A stretch of 64,000 nt of DNA from positions 186,001 to 250,000 of the forward strand of contig QQUA01000004.1 in the NCBI GenBank assembly GCA_008501825.1, in the 5' to 3' direction. Made by a program: the position numbers and the translations under genes. Below are positions 33,952 through 42,931 of this stretch, piece after piece. This DNA is from Planctomycetota bacterium. GTDB lineage: Bacteria; Planctomycetota; UBA1135. Under the pieces are notes generated by a model, which saw only the letters and a list, made by a program, of their open reading frames with translations, was not told the DNA's origin and did not search any database. Within the stretch, counting starts at the first letter, position 1; each line of letters begins with the position of its first letter.

Positions 33952-34841
33952 CAGCAACAACCCTTGGTGTTTGGCTCCGCCTGTTTATAAGCCGCTACCG
34001 TCAGGCTGCGGAACTGCAAACCATCCACTTCCTTCCAAGCTTGGGCTGAACGGTCCAGGACTTCGATTCCTTGAAAACCAGCGTGGAGAAAGGCTTGCAA
34101 AAACAAATCTTCTCGGAAAGCACCGCTGATGCATCCGCTCCACAATTCCGGATCCTGTTGCATGGATTGAGGTATGTCCCGATCGCAAACAATGTCGCTG
34201 ATGATCGCTCGACCACTCGAATCCAAGACCCGAAACATCTCGCCGAACAGACGATGCTTGGCTGAAGTTTCCACCAAATTCAATACGCAGTTGGAAACGA
34301 TGACGTCCACGCTGCGGGCGGGAATCATCGGTTGTTCCCTTCTCAAGCGCTCCACTTTCTCTTGCAAAGCCTGAAAGCCAGCTAAATCCCGCACCGGATG
34401 TCGTTGCAACCAGGCATCCAAGCTGTCCATATCCAGAGCAAGGTCTTCGATCCGTCCTCTCCGAAATTGGACGTTATCCCAACCGATTTTGGCAGCAATC
34501 TCGCTCTGGTGCCGGCGAGCCAATTCCAACATTTCTTCAGTCATGTCCACGCCGATGACGGAACCTTTCGGTCCAACCACCTGGCTGGCAATGAAGCAGA
34601 TCTTTCCTCCACCACTGCCCAAATCGAGAACCCTTTCTCCAGGACGCAAATACTTGGAAGGGTCACCGCAACCGTAATCCCGCTCCAGAATTTCCGGCGG
34701 CAACACTTGCAAGTAGCGGCGGTCGTAATCGACCGGACAACAAAGCTCGACCTGGCGGGATTGAGCTCCCTGGCGGTAACGCTCCTGAACCAAGGAAGGG
34801 ATGGAAGGGTTGCTCACGGTTTCGACGAATTCGCTTGCCAT
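33951..34841 (-). CDS. arsM: Arsenite S-adenosylmethionine methyltransferase (ArsM, arsenosugar type)
   Basis: A 296-aa class I methyltransferase with the SAM motif VLDLGSGGGKICFIAS, GVDMTEEMLELA, and conserved ArsM Cys contexts (CCPVDYD, VSNCVLNLV, WSGCISGA). The C-terminus ends KGCC. It methylates As(III) in the cytoplasm; next to ArsS it points to arsenosugar or arsenolipid precursors rather than simple detoxification. The start is ATG 34841 with GGAG 9 nt upstream; GTG 34817, overlapping the DUF547 stop as GTGA, is an alternative. Confidence 0.9.
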   Translation of the reverse strand: MASEFVETVSNPSIPSLVQERYRQGAQSRQVELCCPVDYDRRYLQVLPPEILERDYGCGDPSKYLRPGERVLDLGSGGGKICFIASQVVGPKGSVIGVDMTEEMLELARRHQSEIAAKIGWDNVQFRRGRIEDLALDMDSLDAWLQRHPVRDLAGFQALQEKVERLRREQPMIPARSVDVIVSNCVLNLVETSAKHRLFGEMFRVLDSSGRAIISDIVCDRDIPQSMQQDPELWSGCISGAFREDLFLQAFLHAGFQGIEVLDRSAQAWKEVDGLQFRSLTVAAYKQAEPNTKGCC

Positions 34842-35635
34842 TCATTGAGGCTCCAGTCATAGGACCGGTAGCGGAACCGGGCTTTGGCAAGAGCCGGGTC
34901 CTGAGCCACACTAGGCGGTCCATAGCTTTTCAAAAGGCCGCGAATGCCTCCGGGAAATTTTTCCAGTTCGTCTTCGCTCCAGTCGAAGATCTTCGAAATC
35001 CGCAACTTGCCGTCGATGATGCGAACATCGTTCTTGCTGCTGTCGGCAAGGAAGATTCGAGCTTGGTCGGCCAATTGCCGGTTCAGGCGGATTGGATCAT
35101 ACGCTTCGGCCCGCAACGGCGGGCAGGAAATGGAAGCGCAAACAATGGCAAAGTGAAACATCGGGCTGTCGAACTGGGTTCCCAGGATCTCGTGCTCCAG
35201 CTCTCCCAAAGACAACGGTTTGCGGTGGTGGGAACTCAGGTGCTGCAAGGGAATGAAACGCTTGGAAAACACGCTGGAAAACAGGGAACCCAAGTCTTTG
35301 ATCGAATCCACCGGATAATGCCGGAGAATGAGTTCGAGAGTGTAGGCGTTATAGGCATTGATCCAGAAGGCTTGCTTTTCCGCCTCGGACCAGGATCGGA
35401 ACCGGGCGGGAGAAATCGTTTCCATCCTCATCAAATAAGCCTGCAGGGACGCCCGACCCTTGCGCTTCAAACCGCGGTAATCCACCAAGCCGTCCTGATG
35501 CACGTAGGCCTTCAATAGGGCGTCCAGGGGCCGGTGATCAAAAACCGCCGGCTTGGCCGCCTTGGGCTCGGTCTGCGCCGACGGTTGCTGCGGCAACCAT
35601 CCAAGCGAAAGGAGAAGCAGAGCGGCGAGTTTCAT
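34814..35635 (-). CDS. DUF547 secreted protein
   Basis: A 273-aa protein with a signal peptide (MKLAALLLLSLGWLPQQPSA). It has the DUF547 hallmarks DGLVDYRGLK, AFWINAYNAYTLELILRHYP and FAIVCASISCPPLR. DUF547 belongs to a transglutaminase/papain-like fold group, with the Cys of SISCPPLR a possible nucleophile; activity is not established. DUF547 genes commonly accompany arsM/arsS. It heads the minus-strand operon, and its end overlaps arsM by 28 nt. Confidence 0.9.
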   Translation of the reverse strand: MKLAALLLLSLGWLPQQPSAQTEPKAAKPAVFDHRPLDALLKAYVHQDGLVDYRGLKRKGRASLQAYLMRMETISPARFRSWSEAEKQAFWINAYNAYTLELILRHYPVDSIKDLGSLFSSVFSKRFIPLQHLSSHHRKPLSLGELEHEILGTQFDSPMFHFAIVCASISCPPLRAEAYDPIRLNRQLADQARIFLADSSKNDVRIIDGKLRISKIFDWSEDELEKFPGGIRGLLKSYGPPSVAQDPALAKARFRYRSYDWSLNEWQANSSKP

Positions 35636-35712
35636 CTCAGGTCGACCCGGCTGGCAGGGTGGATTGGAGTTCCCTTAGGACGTAGCGGCGTTACGTTTTT
35701 TCCCCGGCCTCC

Positions 35713-35718
35713 TAGAAT
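35713..35718 (+). promoter_or_regulatory. -10 box TAGAAT (with TTACGT -35-like element at 35691)
   Basis: TAGAAT ends 7 nt before ATG 35726, with TTACGT 16 nt further upstream. It predicts a leaderless transcript for the TIGR04282-like gene. Confidence 0.55.
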
Positions 35719-35725
35719 CGGCCAC

Positions 35726-36376
35726 ATGCCGGAGCGATCCGCGTCTCGCCTGGTCCTGGTTTTCGCCAAACACTATGCCTACGGGGCGGTGAAAACCCGA
35801 TTGGCCGCCGACCTGGGAGCTCGCCAGGCCCGGCAGCTCTACCGGCGCCTGGCCGGCCGAATTTGGCGTGGCATCGCCGATCCCGGCTGGCAGCGATGGC
35901 TGTGCCTGGAACCGGCCAAGGCGATCGCCGAAGTCGAATCCTGGCTGCCTAACGCCGACCGCATCCAACCGCAAGTGCAAGGCGATCTGGGAGAGCGCAT
36001 GGCCGCGGCCTTCGAACAAGGCTTCCAGGCCGGTTTTCAAGAGATCGCGCTTCTCGGGACCGATGCTCCGGCGATTCAAGCACCGCTCCTGCGACAAAGT
36101 TTCGACCTTTTGCAACAAAACGACGCGGTCCTGGTGCCAAGTTTGGACGGCGGCTACGCCCTAATGGGCTTGTCCAAACCCTGCCCGGATTTATTTCGGG
36201 AAATCGATTGGAGCACCGATCGAGTCCGACGGCAAAGTTTGCAACGGGCGGAGAAAGCCGGGCTCCAGGTGGCGGAGACCGAAGCCGTTCGAGACTTGGA
36301 CACGATCGAAGATTTGGAGGCCTTCCGGCGAGAAGGTTGGGCATGGGCGCAAGAACCGACTTCGAAATCACCGTAA
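35726..36376 (+). CDS. TIGR04282-like transferase 1 (DUF2064, GT-A-like)
   Basis: A 216-aa protein of the DUF2064 nucleotidyl/glycosyl transferase-like family: LVLVFAKHYAYGAVKTRLA near the N-terminus, LLGTDAPAI in the core, and LVPSLDGGYALMGLSKP. Members are the 'transferase 1' partner of the TIGR04283 GT and occur with arsenosugar loci, as here, where the partner GT lies in the divergent operon. ATG 35726 is supported by the adjacent TAGAAT box. Its 3' end overlaps the next gene by 34 nt. Confidence 0.87.
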   Translation: MPERSASRLVLVFAKHYAYGAVKTRLAADLGARQARQLYRRLAGRIWRGIADPGWQRWLCLEPAKAIAEVESWLPNADRIQPQVQGDLGERMAAAFEQGFQAGFQEIALLGTDAPAIQAPLLRQSFDLLQQNDAVLVPSLDGGYALMGLSKPCPDLFREIDWSTDRVRRQSLQRAEKAGLQVAETEAVRDLDTIEDLEAFRREGWAWAQEPTSKSP

Positions 36377-37545
36377 TCGGCGGCGGCTTGGTGGGCTTGG
36401 CCACCGCCCGGGCGCTGCAACGACAAGGCGTCCGGGACCTCTTGCTGTTGGAGGCGGAAGATCGCTGGGTCCCCCATCAAAGCAGCCACAACAGCGGGGT
36501 CCTCCACTCCGGCCTTTACTATCGGCCCGGGTCGTGGAAAGCCCGGTTATGTCGCCGCGGCCGGGCGGCAATGGAACGCTTCTGCCAGGAGCACGGCGTC
36601 GCCCATCGTCGCTGCGGCAAGGTGGTGGTCGCCTGCACCGAGGAAGAGCGAAACCGCTTGGCCGATTTGGTCGAACGGGGCCGAGCCAACGGTCTGACCG
36701 GCCTGGAGCTGCTGGACGCCAAAGGCGTCCGGCAGCATGAGCCCCATGCCGGCGGCCTGGCCGGGCTCTGGGTTCCAAGCACCGGGGTGGTGGACTTCAG
36801 CGGGGTCGCAAACCGGCTTGCCGAGCAATTGCAAGACCAGGGGGCCACCTTGCGCTTGGGACAGCCCCTAAGGGGCGTCCGGCGAGAGGGAAGCCATTGG
36901 CAACTGCGAAGCTCGGGGCAGGCCTATCGGACCTCCAAATTGGTGGCTTGCGCAGGGCTGCAAGCGGATCGGGTGGCCCGGTTGTGCGGCTTGCGGCCGC
37001 AAATTCGCATCGTGCCCTTTCGCGGTGAATACTTCCACTTGGCCGCCGGGGCCTCAAACAAAGTACGCGGGCTGATCTATCCGGTTCCCGACCCTCGCTT
37101 TCCCTTCCTCGGCGTCCATTTCACCCGCAGCGTATTTGACGAAGTCGAAGCCGGCCCCAATGCGGTTCCGGCTTGGCACCGCCACGGCTATCGCAAAGGC
37201 AGCTTTTCCTGGCGAGACGCCGCCAGCAATCTGCTGTGGCCGGGCTTTTGGAAGCTGGGATTTCGCTACGGACCGATCGCCGCAGGCGAAGTTCGGCGGT
37301 CGTACAGCCGCCGGGCTTCGGCCCAGGCCCTACGCCGCCTGCTTCCCAGCTTGGCCGACCGCGACCTACAACCCGGAGGCTCCGGCGTCCGGGCCCAGGC
37401 CGTCAGCCGGGACGGTCGCCTGCTCGACGACTTCGCCTTTGAGGAAGGCCCGGGAATGTTGCACGTCTTCAACGCCCCTTCGCCGGCGGCGACGGCTTGC
37501 CTGGAAATCGGGCGGGTGATCGCCGAAAAAATCGATTCCCTTTGA
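36343..37545 (+). CDS. lhgO: L-2-hydroxyglutarate oxidase-like FAD enzyme
   Basis: A 400-aa DAO-superfamily flavoprotein. It has ITVIGGGLVGLATARALQ (FAD Rossmann), HNSGVLHSGLYYRPGSWKA (the LhgO/glycerol-3-phosphate oxidase motif), VPFRGEYFHL and GVHFTRS, and a C-terminal FNAPSPAATACLEIG. LhgO-type enzymes oxidise L-2-hydroxyglutarate, passing electrons to the quinone pool or O2. The overlap with the TIGR04282-like gene means they are co-transcribed, though a metabolic link to arsenic is unclear. ATG 36343 begins right at the FAD fold. Confidence 0.85.
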   Translation: MGARTDFEITVIGGGLVGLATARALQRQGVRDLLLLEAEDRWVPHQSSHNSGVLHSGLYYRPGSWKARLCRRGRAAMERFCQEHGVAHRRCGKVVVACTEEERNRLADLVERGRANGLTGLELLDAKGVRQHEPHAGGLAGLWVPSTGVVDFSGVANRLAEQLQDQGATLRLGQPLRGVRREGSHWQLRSSGQAYRTSKLVACAGLQADRVARLCGLRPQIRIVPFRGEYFHLAAGASNKVRGLIYPVPDPRFPFLGVHFTRSVFDEVEAGPNAVPAWHRHGYRKGSFSWRDAASNLLWPGFWKLGFRYGPIAAGEVRRSYSRRASAQALRRLLPSLADRDLQPGGSGVRAQAVSRDGRLLDDFAFEEGPGMLHVFNAPSPAATACLEIGRVIAEKIDSL

Positions 37546-37591
37546 CCGGGAGCCTGGTGGCTGCCGGCCATTCCGACCGGCCACACCTTGC

Positions 37592-37597
37592 TAAACT
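37592..37597 (+). promoter_or_regulatory. Putative -10 box (TAAACT)
   Basis: TAAACT ends 10 nt before ATG 37608; same short spacing as other genes here. Confidence 0.4.
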
Positions 37598-37607
37598 GAG
37601 CGGAAAC

Positions 37608-38552
37608 ATGCACAGGCGTCATCTTTTGCAATCCTTCCTGCTGGCATTGACTTTGCTGGCGCCGGCCATTCCCGGCCAACAAGCTCAAACCCAAACCGCG
37701 GCCAAGTCGGTTGCGGCCCAGGATCCGATTTACTTCCGCCTGGCGGTCATCGGCGCCAGCGGTTCCGCCGGCTTCAATACCCAATACGAAGTCGAGGAAG
37801 ACGTCCCTCTGGCCGAATTCCTGTCCCACGGCCTGCGCCTGCCCCACGAAGAGCCGCTGAACTTCTCCAGCAGCTTTTTCTTTCTCAATCCGAAACCCAG
37901 CGGCGAATCCCAAGTCAAGAGCGCCAAAGCGGTTCGGCCTACGGCGGTGGTGGCCTTGGATTTTCTGTTCTGGTACGCCTACGGCACCAAGAAAAACCCG
38001 CAGCAACGCTTCGAGGATCTGGAAGAAGGCATGTCCTTGTTGGGTAGCTTCCGCTGCCCGGTTTTTGTGACGACTCTGCCGGATATGACCCCGGCGATCG
38101 GCACCATGTTGAGCCGCTCCCAGGTGCCCAAACCCGAGAATCTCGCCAAGCTGAACCAGCGACTATTGGAGTGGGTCGACGACTTCGATCACGTCCACCT
38201 GGTCCCGATGACCCAATTTTTGGACGATTTGCGGGCCGGCAAGGCGGTCGCCACCAAGCACTTCGCTTGGCCGAAAAACAGTGAATCCCGCCTGCTCCAG
38301 CGCGATCACCTGCACCCGACGGTGGAAGGCATGGGCGCCCTCAGCTTGCTGGTTTTGGAAGCCCTGGATCAACTGGACGGCGATTCCACCGCCACCCCTT
38401 ATCTGTTCCAACCGCTCTCCATTCGCGACGCAGTGGCCGCCCACCGCGGCCTGGCCTGGACCCCCAGGGGCTATCTGCCTCAGGATGAAGTCCAAGCCGC
38501 CCCTTCCGAAAGCGAACAAAGCCCGGTCGAGGTCCAAGAATCGGGATCCTAG
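37608..38552 (+). CDS. Secreted SGNH-hydrolase-like protein
   Basis: A 314-aa protein with a signal peptide (MHRRHLLQSFLLALTLLAPA). It has VIGASGSAGF near the expected GDSL block and RDHLHPTVEG near the C-terminus, matching the SGNH Asp-x-x-His block. The block II/III Gly and Asn are not clear, so esterase activity is tentative. The last ~60 residues are acidic and disordered-looking. It precedes mqnE by 11 nt but mqnE seems to have its own -10 box. Confidence 0.65.
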   Translation: MHRRHLLQSFLLALTLLAPAIPGQQAQTQTAAKSVAAQDPIYFRLAVIGASGSAGFNTQYEVEEDVPLAEFLSHGLRLPHEEPLNFSSSFFFLNPKPSGESQVKSAKAVRPTAVVALDFLFWYAYGTKKNPQQRFEDLEEGMSLLGSFRCPVFVTTLPDMTPAIGTMLSRSQVPKPENLAKLNQRLLEWVDDFDHVHLVPMTQFLDDLRAGKAVATKHFAWPKNSESRLLQRDHLHPTVEGMGALSLLVLEALDQLDGDSTATPYLFQPLSIRDAVAAHRGLAWTPRGYLPQDEVQAAPSESEQSPVEVQESGS

Positions 38553-38555
38553 AAT
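38550..38555 (+). promoter_or_regulatory. -10 box TAGAAT before mqnE
   Basis: TAGAAT overlaps the stop codon of the preceding gene and ends 8 nt before ATG 38564; it would make an essentially leaderless mqnE-mqnA transcript. Confidence 0.5.
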
Positions 38556-38563
38556 ACCCGGTC

Positions 38564-39739
38564 ATGGTGGTTGATCTGCTTCCGCTGCAAACCCTGGAAG
38601 AACGGGCTCGCCTCACCGGCTTGCAAGGCATCCCGAGCAAGGTCCTGGCCGGGGAACGCCTGACTTCCGAGGACGGTCTGGCTCTTTACCGGAGCGACGA
38701 CCTCAGCTTGATCGGTCTATTGGCCAATCGAGTCCGAGAGGAAAAGCACGGCCGGGTTTGCTTTTACAACGTGAACATTCACGTGAACTACACCAATTGG
38801 TGCAATAAGTTTTGCGACTTCTGCGCCTTTCAAAGGCGGCCGAAAGAAGAGGACGCCTATTGCATGACTCCGGACCAGGTTTATGAAGCCGTCCGGAACG
38901 CCAATCCGGAGGCCACCGAAGTTCACATGGTGGCGGGAGTTTGGCCCGCCCTCCCCTATGAGTACTACAAAGACATTTTGAAAGCGGCCAAGGCGGCCCG
39001 GCCGGACATTCACGTCAAAGCCTTCACCATGGTGGAGATCGACCAAATCGAAAAGACCGCCGGGAAACCGTTGGTCGAGGTTTTGGAGGAACTTCGGGAA
39101 GCGGGCTTGGACAGCATGCCCGGAGGCGGCGCAGAGGTTTTCAGCGAACGGGTTCGGCAGGAGCTTTATCCCAAGAAAATGTCGGCGGAGCGCTGGCAGG
39201 AACTAGCCCGGGAAATCCATCGCGCCGGTTTCCGCACCAACTGCACCATGCTCTACGGCATGACCGAAACCTTGCAGGAGCGGGTCGACCACCTGGACCA
39301 ACTCCGCCGCCTGCAAGACCAAACCCAAGGCTTTCAGACCTATATTCCCTTGGCTTTCCATCCGGCCAACACCCCGGGTTTGCAGCATTTGCCCTTTCCC
39401 GATCCCACCGAAAGGCTGCGCTCGATCGCCATCGGCCGGCTGTATTTGGACAACATCGATCACATCAAAGCCTATTGGGTGATGTTGGGGCTGCCGGTGG
39501 CGCAAATGGCCCTGACCATGGGAGCCGATGACTTGGACGGCACCGTGAGCCAGGAAAAGATCTACCACGATGCCGGGGCCGACACTCCGCAAAGCTTGGA
39601 CCGGCGGCAATTGCACCGCCTGATCCGGGAAGCCGACCGGGAGCCGGTGGAACGAAATACCCTCTACCAAGCCCTGCGCCATTTCCCGGAAGAAGAGCCG
39701 GACGGACCTAGCCGGCGGCCCACTTCCCTGGCGGTTTGA
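38564..39739 (+). CDS. mqnE: Aminodeoxyfutalosine synthase (radical SAM)
   Basis: A 391-aa radical SAM enzyme that joins the MqnA product to SAM-derived adenosine, forming aminodeoxyfutalosine. The cluster motif WCNKFCDFCAF gives Cys80, Cys84 and Cys87. Other family marks are EVHMVAGVWPALPYEYY, LDSMPGGGAEVFSERVR and YIPLAFHPANTPG. It differs from MqnC (8211) at these positions, so both radical SAM steps are present. mqnA follows after 10 nt. Confidence 0.94.
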   Translation: MVVDLLPLQTLEERARLTGLQGIPSKVLAGERLTSEDGLALYRSDDLSLIGLLANRVREEKHGRVCFYNVNIHVNYTNWCNKFCDFCAFQRRPKEEDAYCMTPDQVYEAVRNANPEATEVHMVAGVWPALPYEYYKDILKAAKAARPDIHVKAFTMVEIDQIEKTAGKPLVEVLEELREAGLDSMPGGGAEVFSERVRQELYPKKMSAERWQELAREIHRAGFRTNCTMLYGMTETLQERVDHLDQLRRLQDQTQGFQTYIPLAFHPANTPGLQHLPFPDPTERLRSIAIGRLYLDNIDHIKAYWVMLGLPVAQMALTMGADDLDGTVSQEKIYHDAGADTPQSLDRRQLHRLIREADREPVERNTLYQALRHFPEEEPDGPSRRPTSLAV

Positions 39740-39749
39740 GCGGCCCATC

Positions 39750-40550
39750 ATGAGCTTTCGGATCGGTACGGTCCCCTATCTGGTGGCCAAACCCTTGAGT
39801 TGGGGCTTGGAAGACCACCCCCAAGTCCATTTGGTCGAGGCCCCTCCGGCGGACCTGGCCGCTGGCCTGAAGAGCGGGGAGTTGGACGTCGCCTTGGCCT
39901 CTTCGATCCTGGCCCTGGAGGATCCGGAGTTGCACCTTTGGCAGGAGGGCCCGGTGATCGCCGGTCGCGGGCCAATCCGCTCGGTTTTGCTGCTGCTGCG
40001 CCCCGGTCTGCAGGACCCCTCCGAAATCCGAAGCTGGACCCCGGACCCTCACAGTCGCACCGGCCAAGGAATGGCCAGGATTCTGTTGCACCATCACTTG
40101 GGCATCCGACCGCAGGAAGTGCCGGAAAAACCGGGAGAGAATCCCTTTGACAGCGGGGTGGACGCCGTACAGAGGATCGGCGATCCAGCCCTGGAGGCGG
40201 TCCGAAATCGACCAAATTGGAAAATTTTGGATTTGGGTGAAACCTGGAGGGACCGAAACCGTCTGCCATTTGTGTACGCCGGCTGGATCGGTCGCAAGGG
40301 ATTCGAACCGTCGGCTTGTGCCAGCATCCTCCGGGCCGCTGCCCGAGAAGGCCTGGCCAACCGGGACCGACTTGTGGACCTGGGTCGAAAGGAACGGGGT
40401 TACAGCCGTTCTTTCCTTCAACGCTACCTTTTCGAAGACCTCTGTTACCAACTTCCTGCCCGCGAAGTTCGAGCGGCCTTGCAAAGGTTTCGGGAATTGT
40501 TGACCGCCATCGGCCAAATTCCTGCCAGCCAAACACCGGGATCCGTTTGA
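39750..40550 (+). CDS. mqnA: Chorismate dehydratase
   Basis: A 266-aa periplasmic-binding-protein-like enzyme that dehydrates chorismate to 3-enolpyruvylbenzoate, the first step of the futalosine route. Family marks are IGTVPYLVAKPLSW at the N-terminus, LDVALASSILAL, and FVYAGWIGRKGF near the C-terminus. It lies 10 nt downstream of mqnE and is surely co-transcribed. ATG 39750 starts exactly at the conserved N-terminal strand. Confidence 0.9.
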   Translation: MSFRIGTVPYLVAKPLSWGLEDHPQVHLVEAPPADLAAGLKSGELDVALASSILALEDPELHLWQEGPVIAGRGPIRSVLLLLRPGLQDPSEIRSWTPDPHSRTGQGMARILLHHHLGIRPQEVPEKPGENPFDSGVDAVQRIGDPALEAVRNRPNWKILDLGETWRDRNRLPFVYAGWIGRKGFEPSACASILRAAAREGLANRDRLVDLGRKERGYSRSFLQRYLFEDLCYQLPAREVRAALQRFRELLTAIGQIPASQTPGSV

Positions 40551-40625
40551 ATCCCGCACCTTTGGCTGCCGAAACCCAGATAGACCCGTAATCGACACCT
40601 TCAGGAGGACTAAAGAGACAGGTAA

Positions 40626-41273
40626 ATGACACCGGCGACGGCGACTCCGCTCTTCCCTCTTCCCAACGTCCTGTTGTACCCGGACGCCATCCTGCCCCTG
40701 CACATTTTCGAGCCCCGATACGTGCAAATGGTCGAAGACCTTTTGCAGAGCCCGGAACCGGACTTGATCTTGGGCCTCCTCACCCCCGGGTGGGAAGACC
40801 AGTACTTTGAAAACCCGCCGGTTTATCCCATGGCCGGATTGGGCCGCATGGTGCAATGCAGCCGCACCGACAACGGCCGGTTCAACATCCTGGTCCAAGG
40901 GATGAAGAGAGTGAACGTGGTCTCGGAAGAAAGCTCCGACAGCTTATACCGCAAGGTGCAGGTGAAGCCGGTGGAGGAGCAAAAGGGTTTCGACTTGGAA
41001 GAAGCCCGGGATCTGACCCAACGACTGCGGCGCGGCTTAATTGAATTTGCCGACGGTTCTTTGCTCCTGCCCGGCAAGGCGGCCCTGGGCTATCTGGCCG
41101 ACGTTTTGTTGGTCGCCCTTCCGATCGACGTTCAATTGAAACAGCAGTTGTTCAGCATGTTGAACGTTCGCGATCGAGCGGTAGCGGTGCTGGAAACCTT
41201 GGAGAAGACCAACCGGCGGCGGCGGTTTATGCAAAACACCCAGGACCAAGCGGATCAGGCTCCTTGGAATTGA
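40626..41273 (+). CDS. LON substrate-binding-domain protein
   Basis: A 215-aa stand-alone LON N-terminal (PUA-like) domain: PLFPLPNVLLYPDAILPLHI, FEPRYVQMVEDLL, and VQGMKRVNV further on. There is no AAA or protease domain. Such proteins are common in bacteria and are of unknown role. The 75-nt spacer after mqnA contains GGAGG too far upstream to serve as a normal Shine-Dalgarno. The stop overlaps the TTG start of the next gene (TTGA). Confidence 0.88.
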   Translation: MTPATATPLFPLPNVLLYPDAILPLHIFEPRYVQMVEDLLQSPEPDLILGLLTPGWEDQYFENPPVYPMAGLGRMVQCSRTDNGRFNILVQGMKRVNVVSEESSDSLYRKVQVKPVEEQKGFDLEEARDLTQRLRRGLIEFADGSLLLPGKAALGYLADVLLVALPIDVQLKQQLFSMLNVRDRAVAVLETLEKTNRRRRFMQNTQDQADQAPWN

Positions 41274-42022
41274 CGTTGTCTCAAACGACCTCGGTGCAGG
41301 AACATTACGACCGCTTCCTCGCCGATCACTACACCTGGTCGGCTGGAGGTTTTGCCGCTCAAGTCGAGCGGGCGCGAAGTTGCTTTGAAGCCATGGCCTT
41401 GATTCCGGCGTCGGGGCAGGCCCTGGACTTGGGAGCGGGCAGCGGCTTTCAAACGGCGGCGCTGCAGCAAGGAGGTTTCGAAGTCACCGCGGTAGATACT
41501 TGCTCCAAGTTGTTGCAGGAGTTGGAACAGCGTTGCGGAAGAGCGGGCATTCAGACGAAGTGCGACGATCTTCGCAATCTTGCGGCGTTTGGTACCCGGC
41601 CATGGGACCTGATCTGTTGCATGGGCGACACCTTGTTGTTGCTGGACCACGCCGATCAAGCCCGTCGCTTTCTGGAACAAACGGTGGATCGCTTGAGCCC
41701 GGGTGGGAAATTGGTCCTCAGCTTTCGCGACTTGACTTCGACGCCGGCCGGGGAAAGACAATGGATCGCAGTTCGGCAAGAAGCCGATCGCGCCTTTCAC
41801 TGCCACTTAAGCTTCGAATCGGAACGAGTCCGGGTCGAAGATCTGGTGTTGCTGCGAACCACGGCTCCGGACCGAATGGATTGGAGCTTGCAACAAAGCG
41901 CCTACTGGAAACTACGCTTGTCTCCAGATCAAGTGGCGAGCTGGTTGCAGGGTCCGAATCGGCGCTTGAAGCGCTGGCCGGCGGCACCTGGCCTGGCCTT
42001 ATTCCTCTTGGAAAAGTATTAA
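41270..42022 (+). CDS. Class I SAM-dependent methyltransferase
   Basis: A 250-aa methyltransferase with ALDLGAGSGFQTAAL (motif I), VTAVDTCSKLLQELE (acidic end of beta 2), DLICCMGDTLLLLDHADQ and LSPGGKLVLSFRD. The substrate is unknown. The TTG start at 41270 overlaps the LON stop as TTGA; TTG 41264 is also possible. Its stop overlaps the convergent stop of the next gene by 4 nt. Confidence 0.82.
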   Translation: MTLSQTTSVQEHYDRFLADHYTWSAGGFAAQVERARSCFEAMALIPASGQALDLGAGSGFQTAALQQGGFEVTAVDTCSKLLQELEQRCGRAGIQTKCDDLRNLAAFGTRPWDLICCMGDTLLLLDHADQARRFLEQTVDRLSPGGKLVLSFRDLTSTPAGERQWIAVRQEADRAFHCHLSFESERVRVEDLVLLRTTAPDRMDWSLQQSAYWKLRLSPDQVASWLQGPNRRLKRWPAAPGLALFLLEKY

Positions 42023-42906
42023 GGATTATTGCGAGGGCGGAATTCGGCCCACACCGGATTGTGGTCCGAGGCCTTCAAAACGGTCTCATCTTCCTGAATC
42101 TCCGCCTTTTTCAAATCCTTGGCCAAAGCCGGACTCATCAGCAGAAAATCAATTCGACTGCGATAGGGTTTCTGGTTGTAACTCACTTTGTCGGTAGAAG
42201 CGCAAGCATCGACCAAACCGGTCTGCAAAATCGCTTTGAGGGTCGGGCTTTCCGGAGTGTCGTTAAAATCTCCCGCCAACAAAGCCCGGAATTCCGGCTG
42301 GTGTTTGAATTCCTGCTGAAACACGGCGGCGATCTGTTTGGCCTCCGCCAGCCGCAGTGCATCCGCAGCATCGCCGCCATGTTGAGATTTCAAGTGCACC
42401 ACGAAAACGTCGGCTTGCAAGGCTCCACCGATGCGCACTCGCAGCAAATCCCTTTGAAAGCGATGCGTCCTGCCTTCGGCGTCCTGGAATTGCAAGTGCC
42501 GGTAAGAAGTGACCGCTCCGACCGGAAGCTTGGAAAGCACTGCCACATCGATCCCGCGACCGTCGTTGCCTTCGAATAGAACGACTTCATAGCCGGCGTC
42601 CGGCAGAAATTGGTCGACGAATTTTTGTAGAACGAAGCGGTTTTCGATTTCTTGAAGGCAAAGGATGTCGGCATCGAGTTCCCGCAACAGTTGGGCCAAT
42701 CGCTTCTCTCGGCTGGAATTTACATAAGCCGGTTTGGTCCTTTCATCCGCCCGCCAGGGATCGTCGTAACGATCGAAGAAATTTTCCAAGTTCCAACTGA
42801 CCACGCGAATGGGTTCCTTGGAATCGGAATCGCTTTGGGCCGGACTCCACTCCGCCGCCAGCCAAATAAAAATCAGAACCAGGAATCGGGTGGCTTGAAG
42901 CCGCAT
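42019..42906 (-). CDS. Secreted endonuclease/exonuclease/phosphatase-family protein
   Basis: A 295-aa EEP-fold enzyme with a signal peptide (MRLQATRFLVLIFIWLAAEW). It has VVSWNLENFF (metal Asn/Glu), ILCLQEIEN, FVVHLKSQHG, LLAGDFNDTPES and SDHNPVWAEF, i.e. all the Mg-dependent catalytic motifs. It could be a secreted nuclease or phosphodiesterase. It reads convergently with the methyltransferase gene, and the OB-fold gene ends 26 nt upstream of its start. Confidence 0.88.
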   Translation of the reverse strand: MRLQATRFLVLIFIWLAAEWSPAQSDSDSKEPIRVVSWNLENFFDRYDDPWRADERTKPAYVNSSREKRLAQLLRELDADILCLQEIENRFVLQKFVDQFLPDAGYEVVLFEGNDGRGIDVAVLSKLPVGAVTSYRHLQFQDAEGRTHRFQRDLLRVRIGGALQADVFVVHLKSQHGGDAADALRLAEAKQIAAVFQQEFKHQPEFRALLAGDFNDTPESPTLKAILQTGLVDACASTDKVSYNQKPYRSRIDFLLMSPALAKDLKKAEIQEDETVLKASDHNPVWAEFRPRNNP

Positions 42907-42931
42907 GAGGAAGTCCAGTGGTTTTCAGGAT

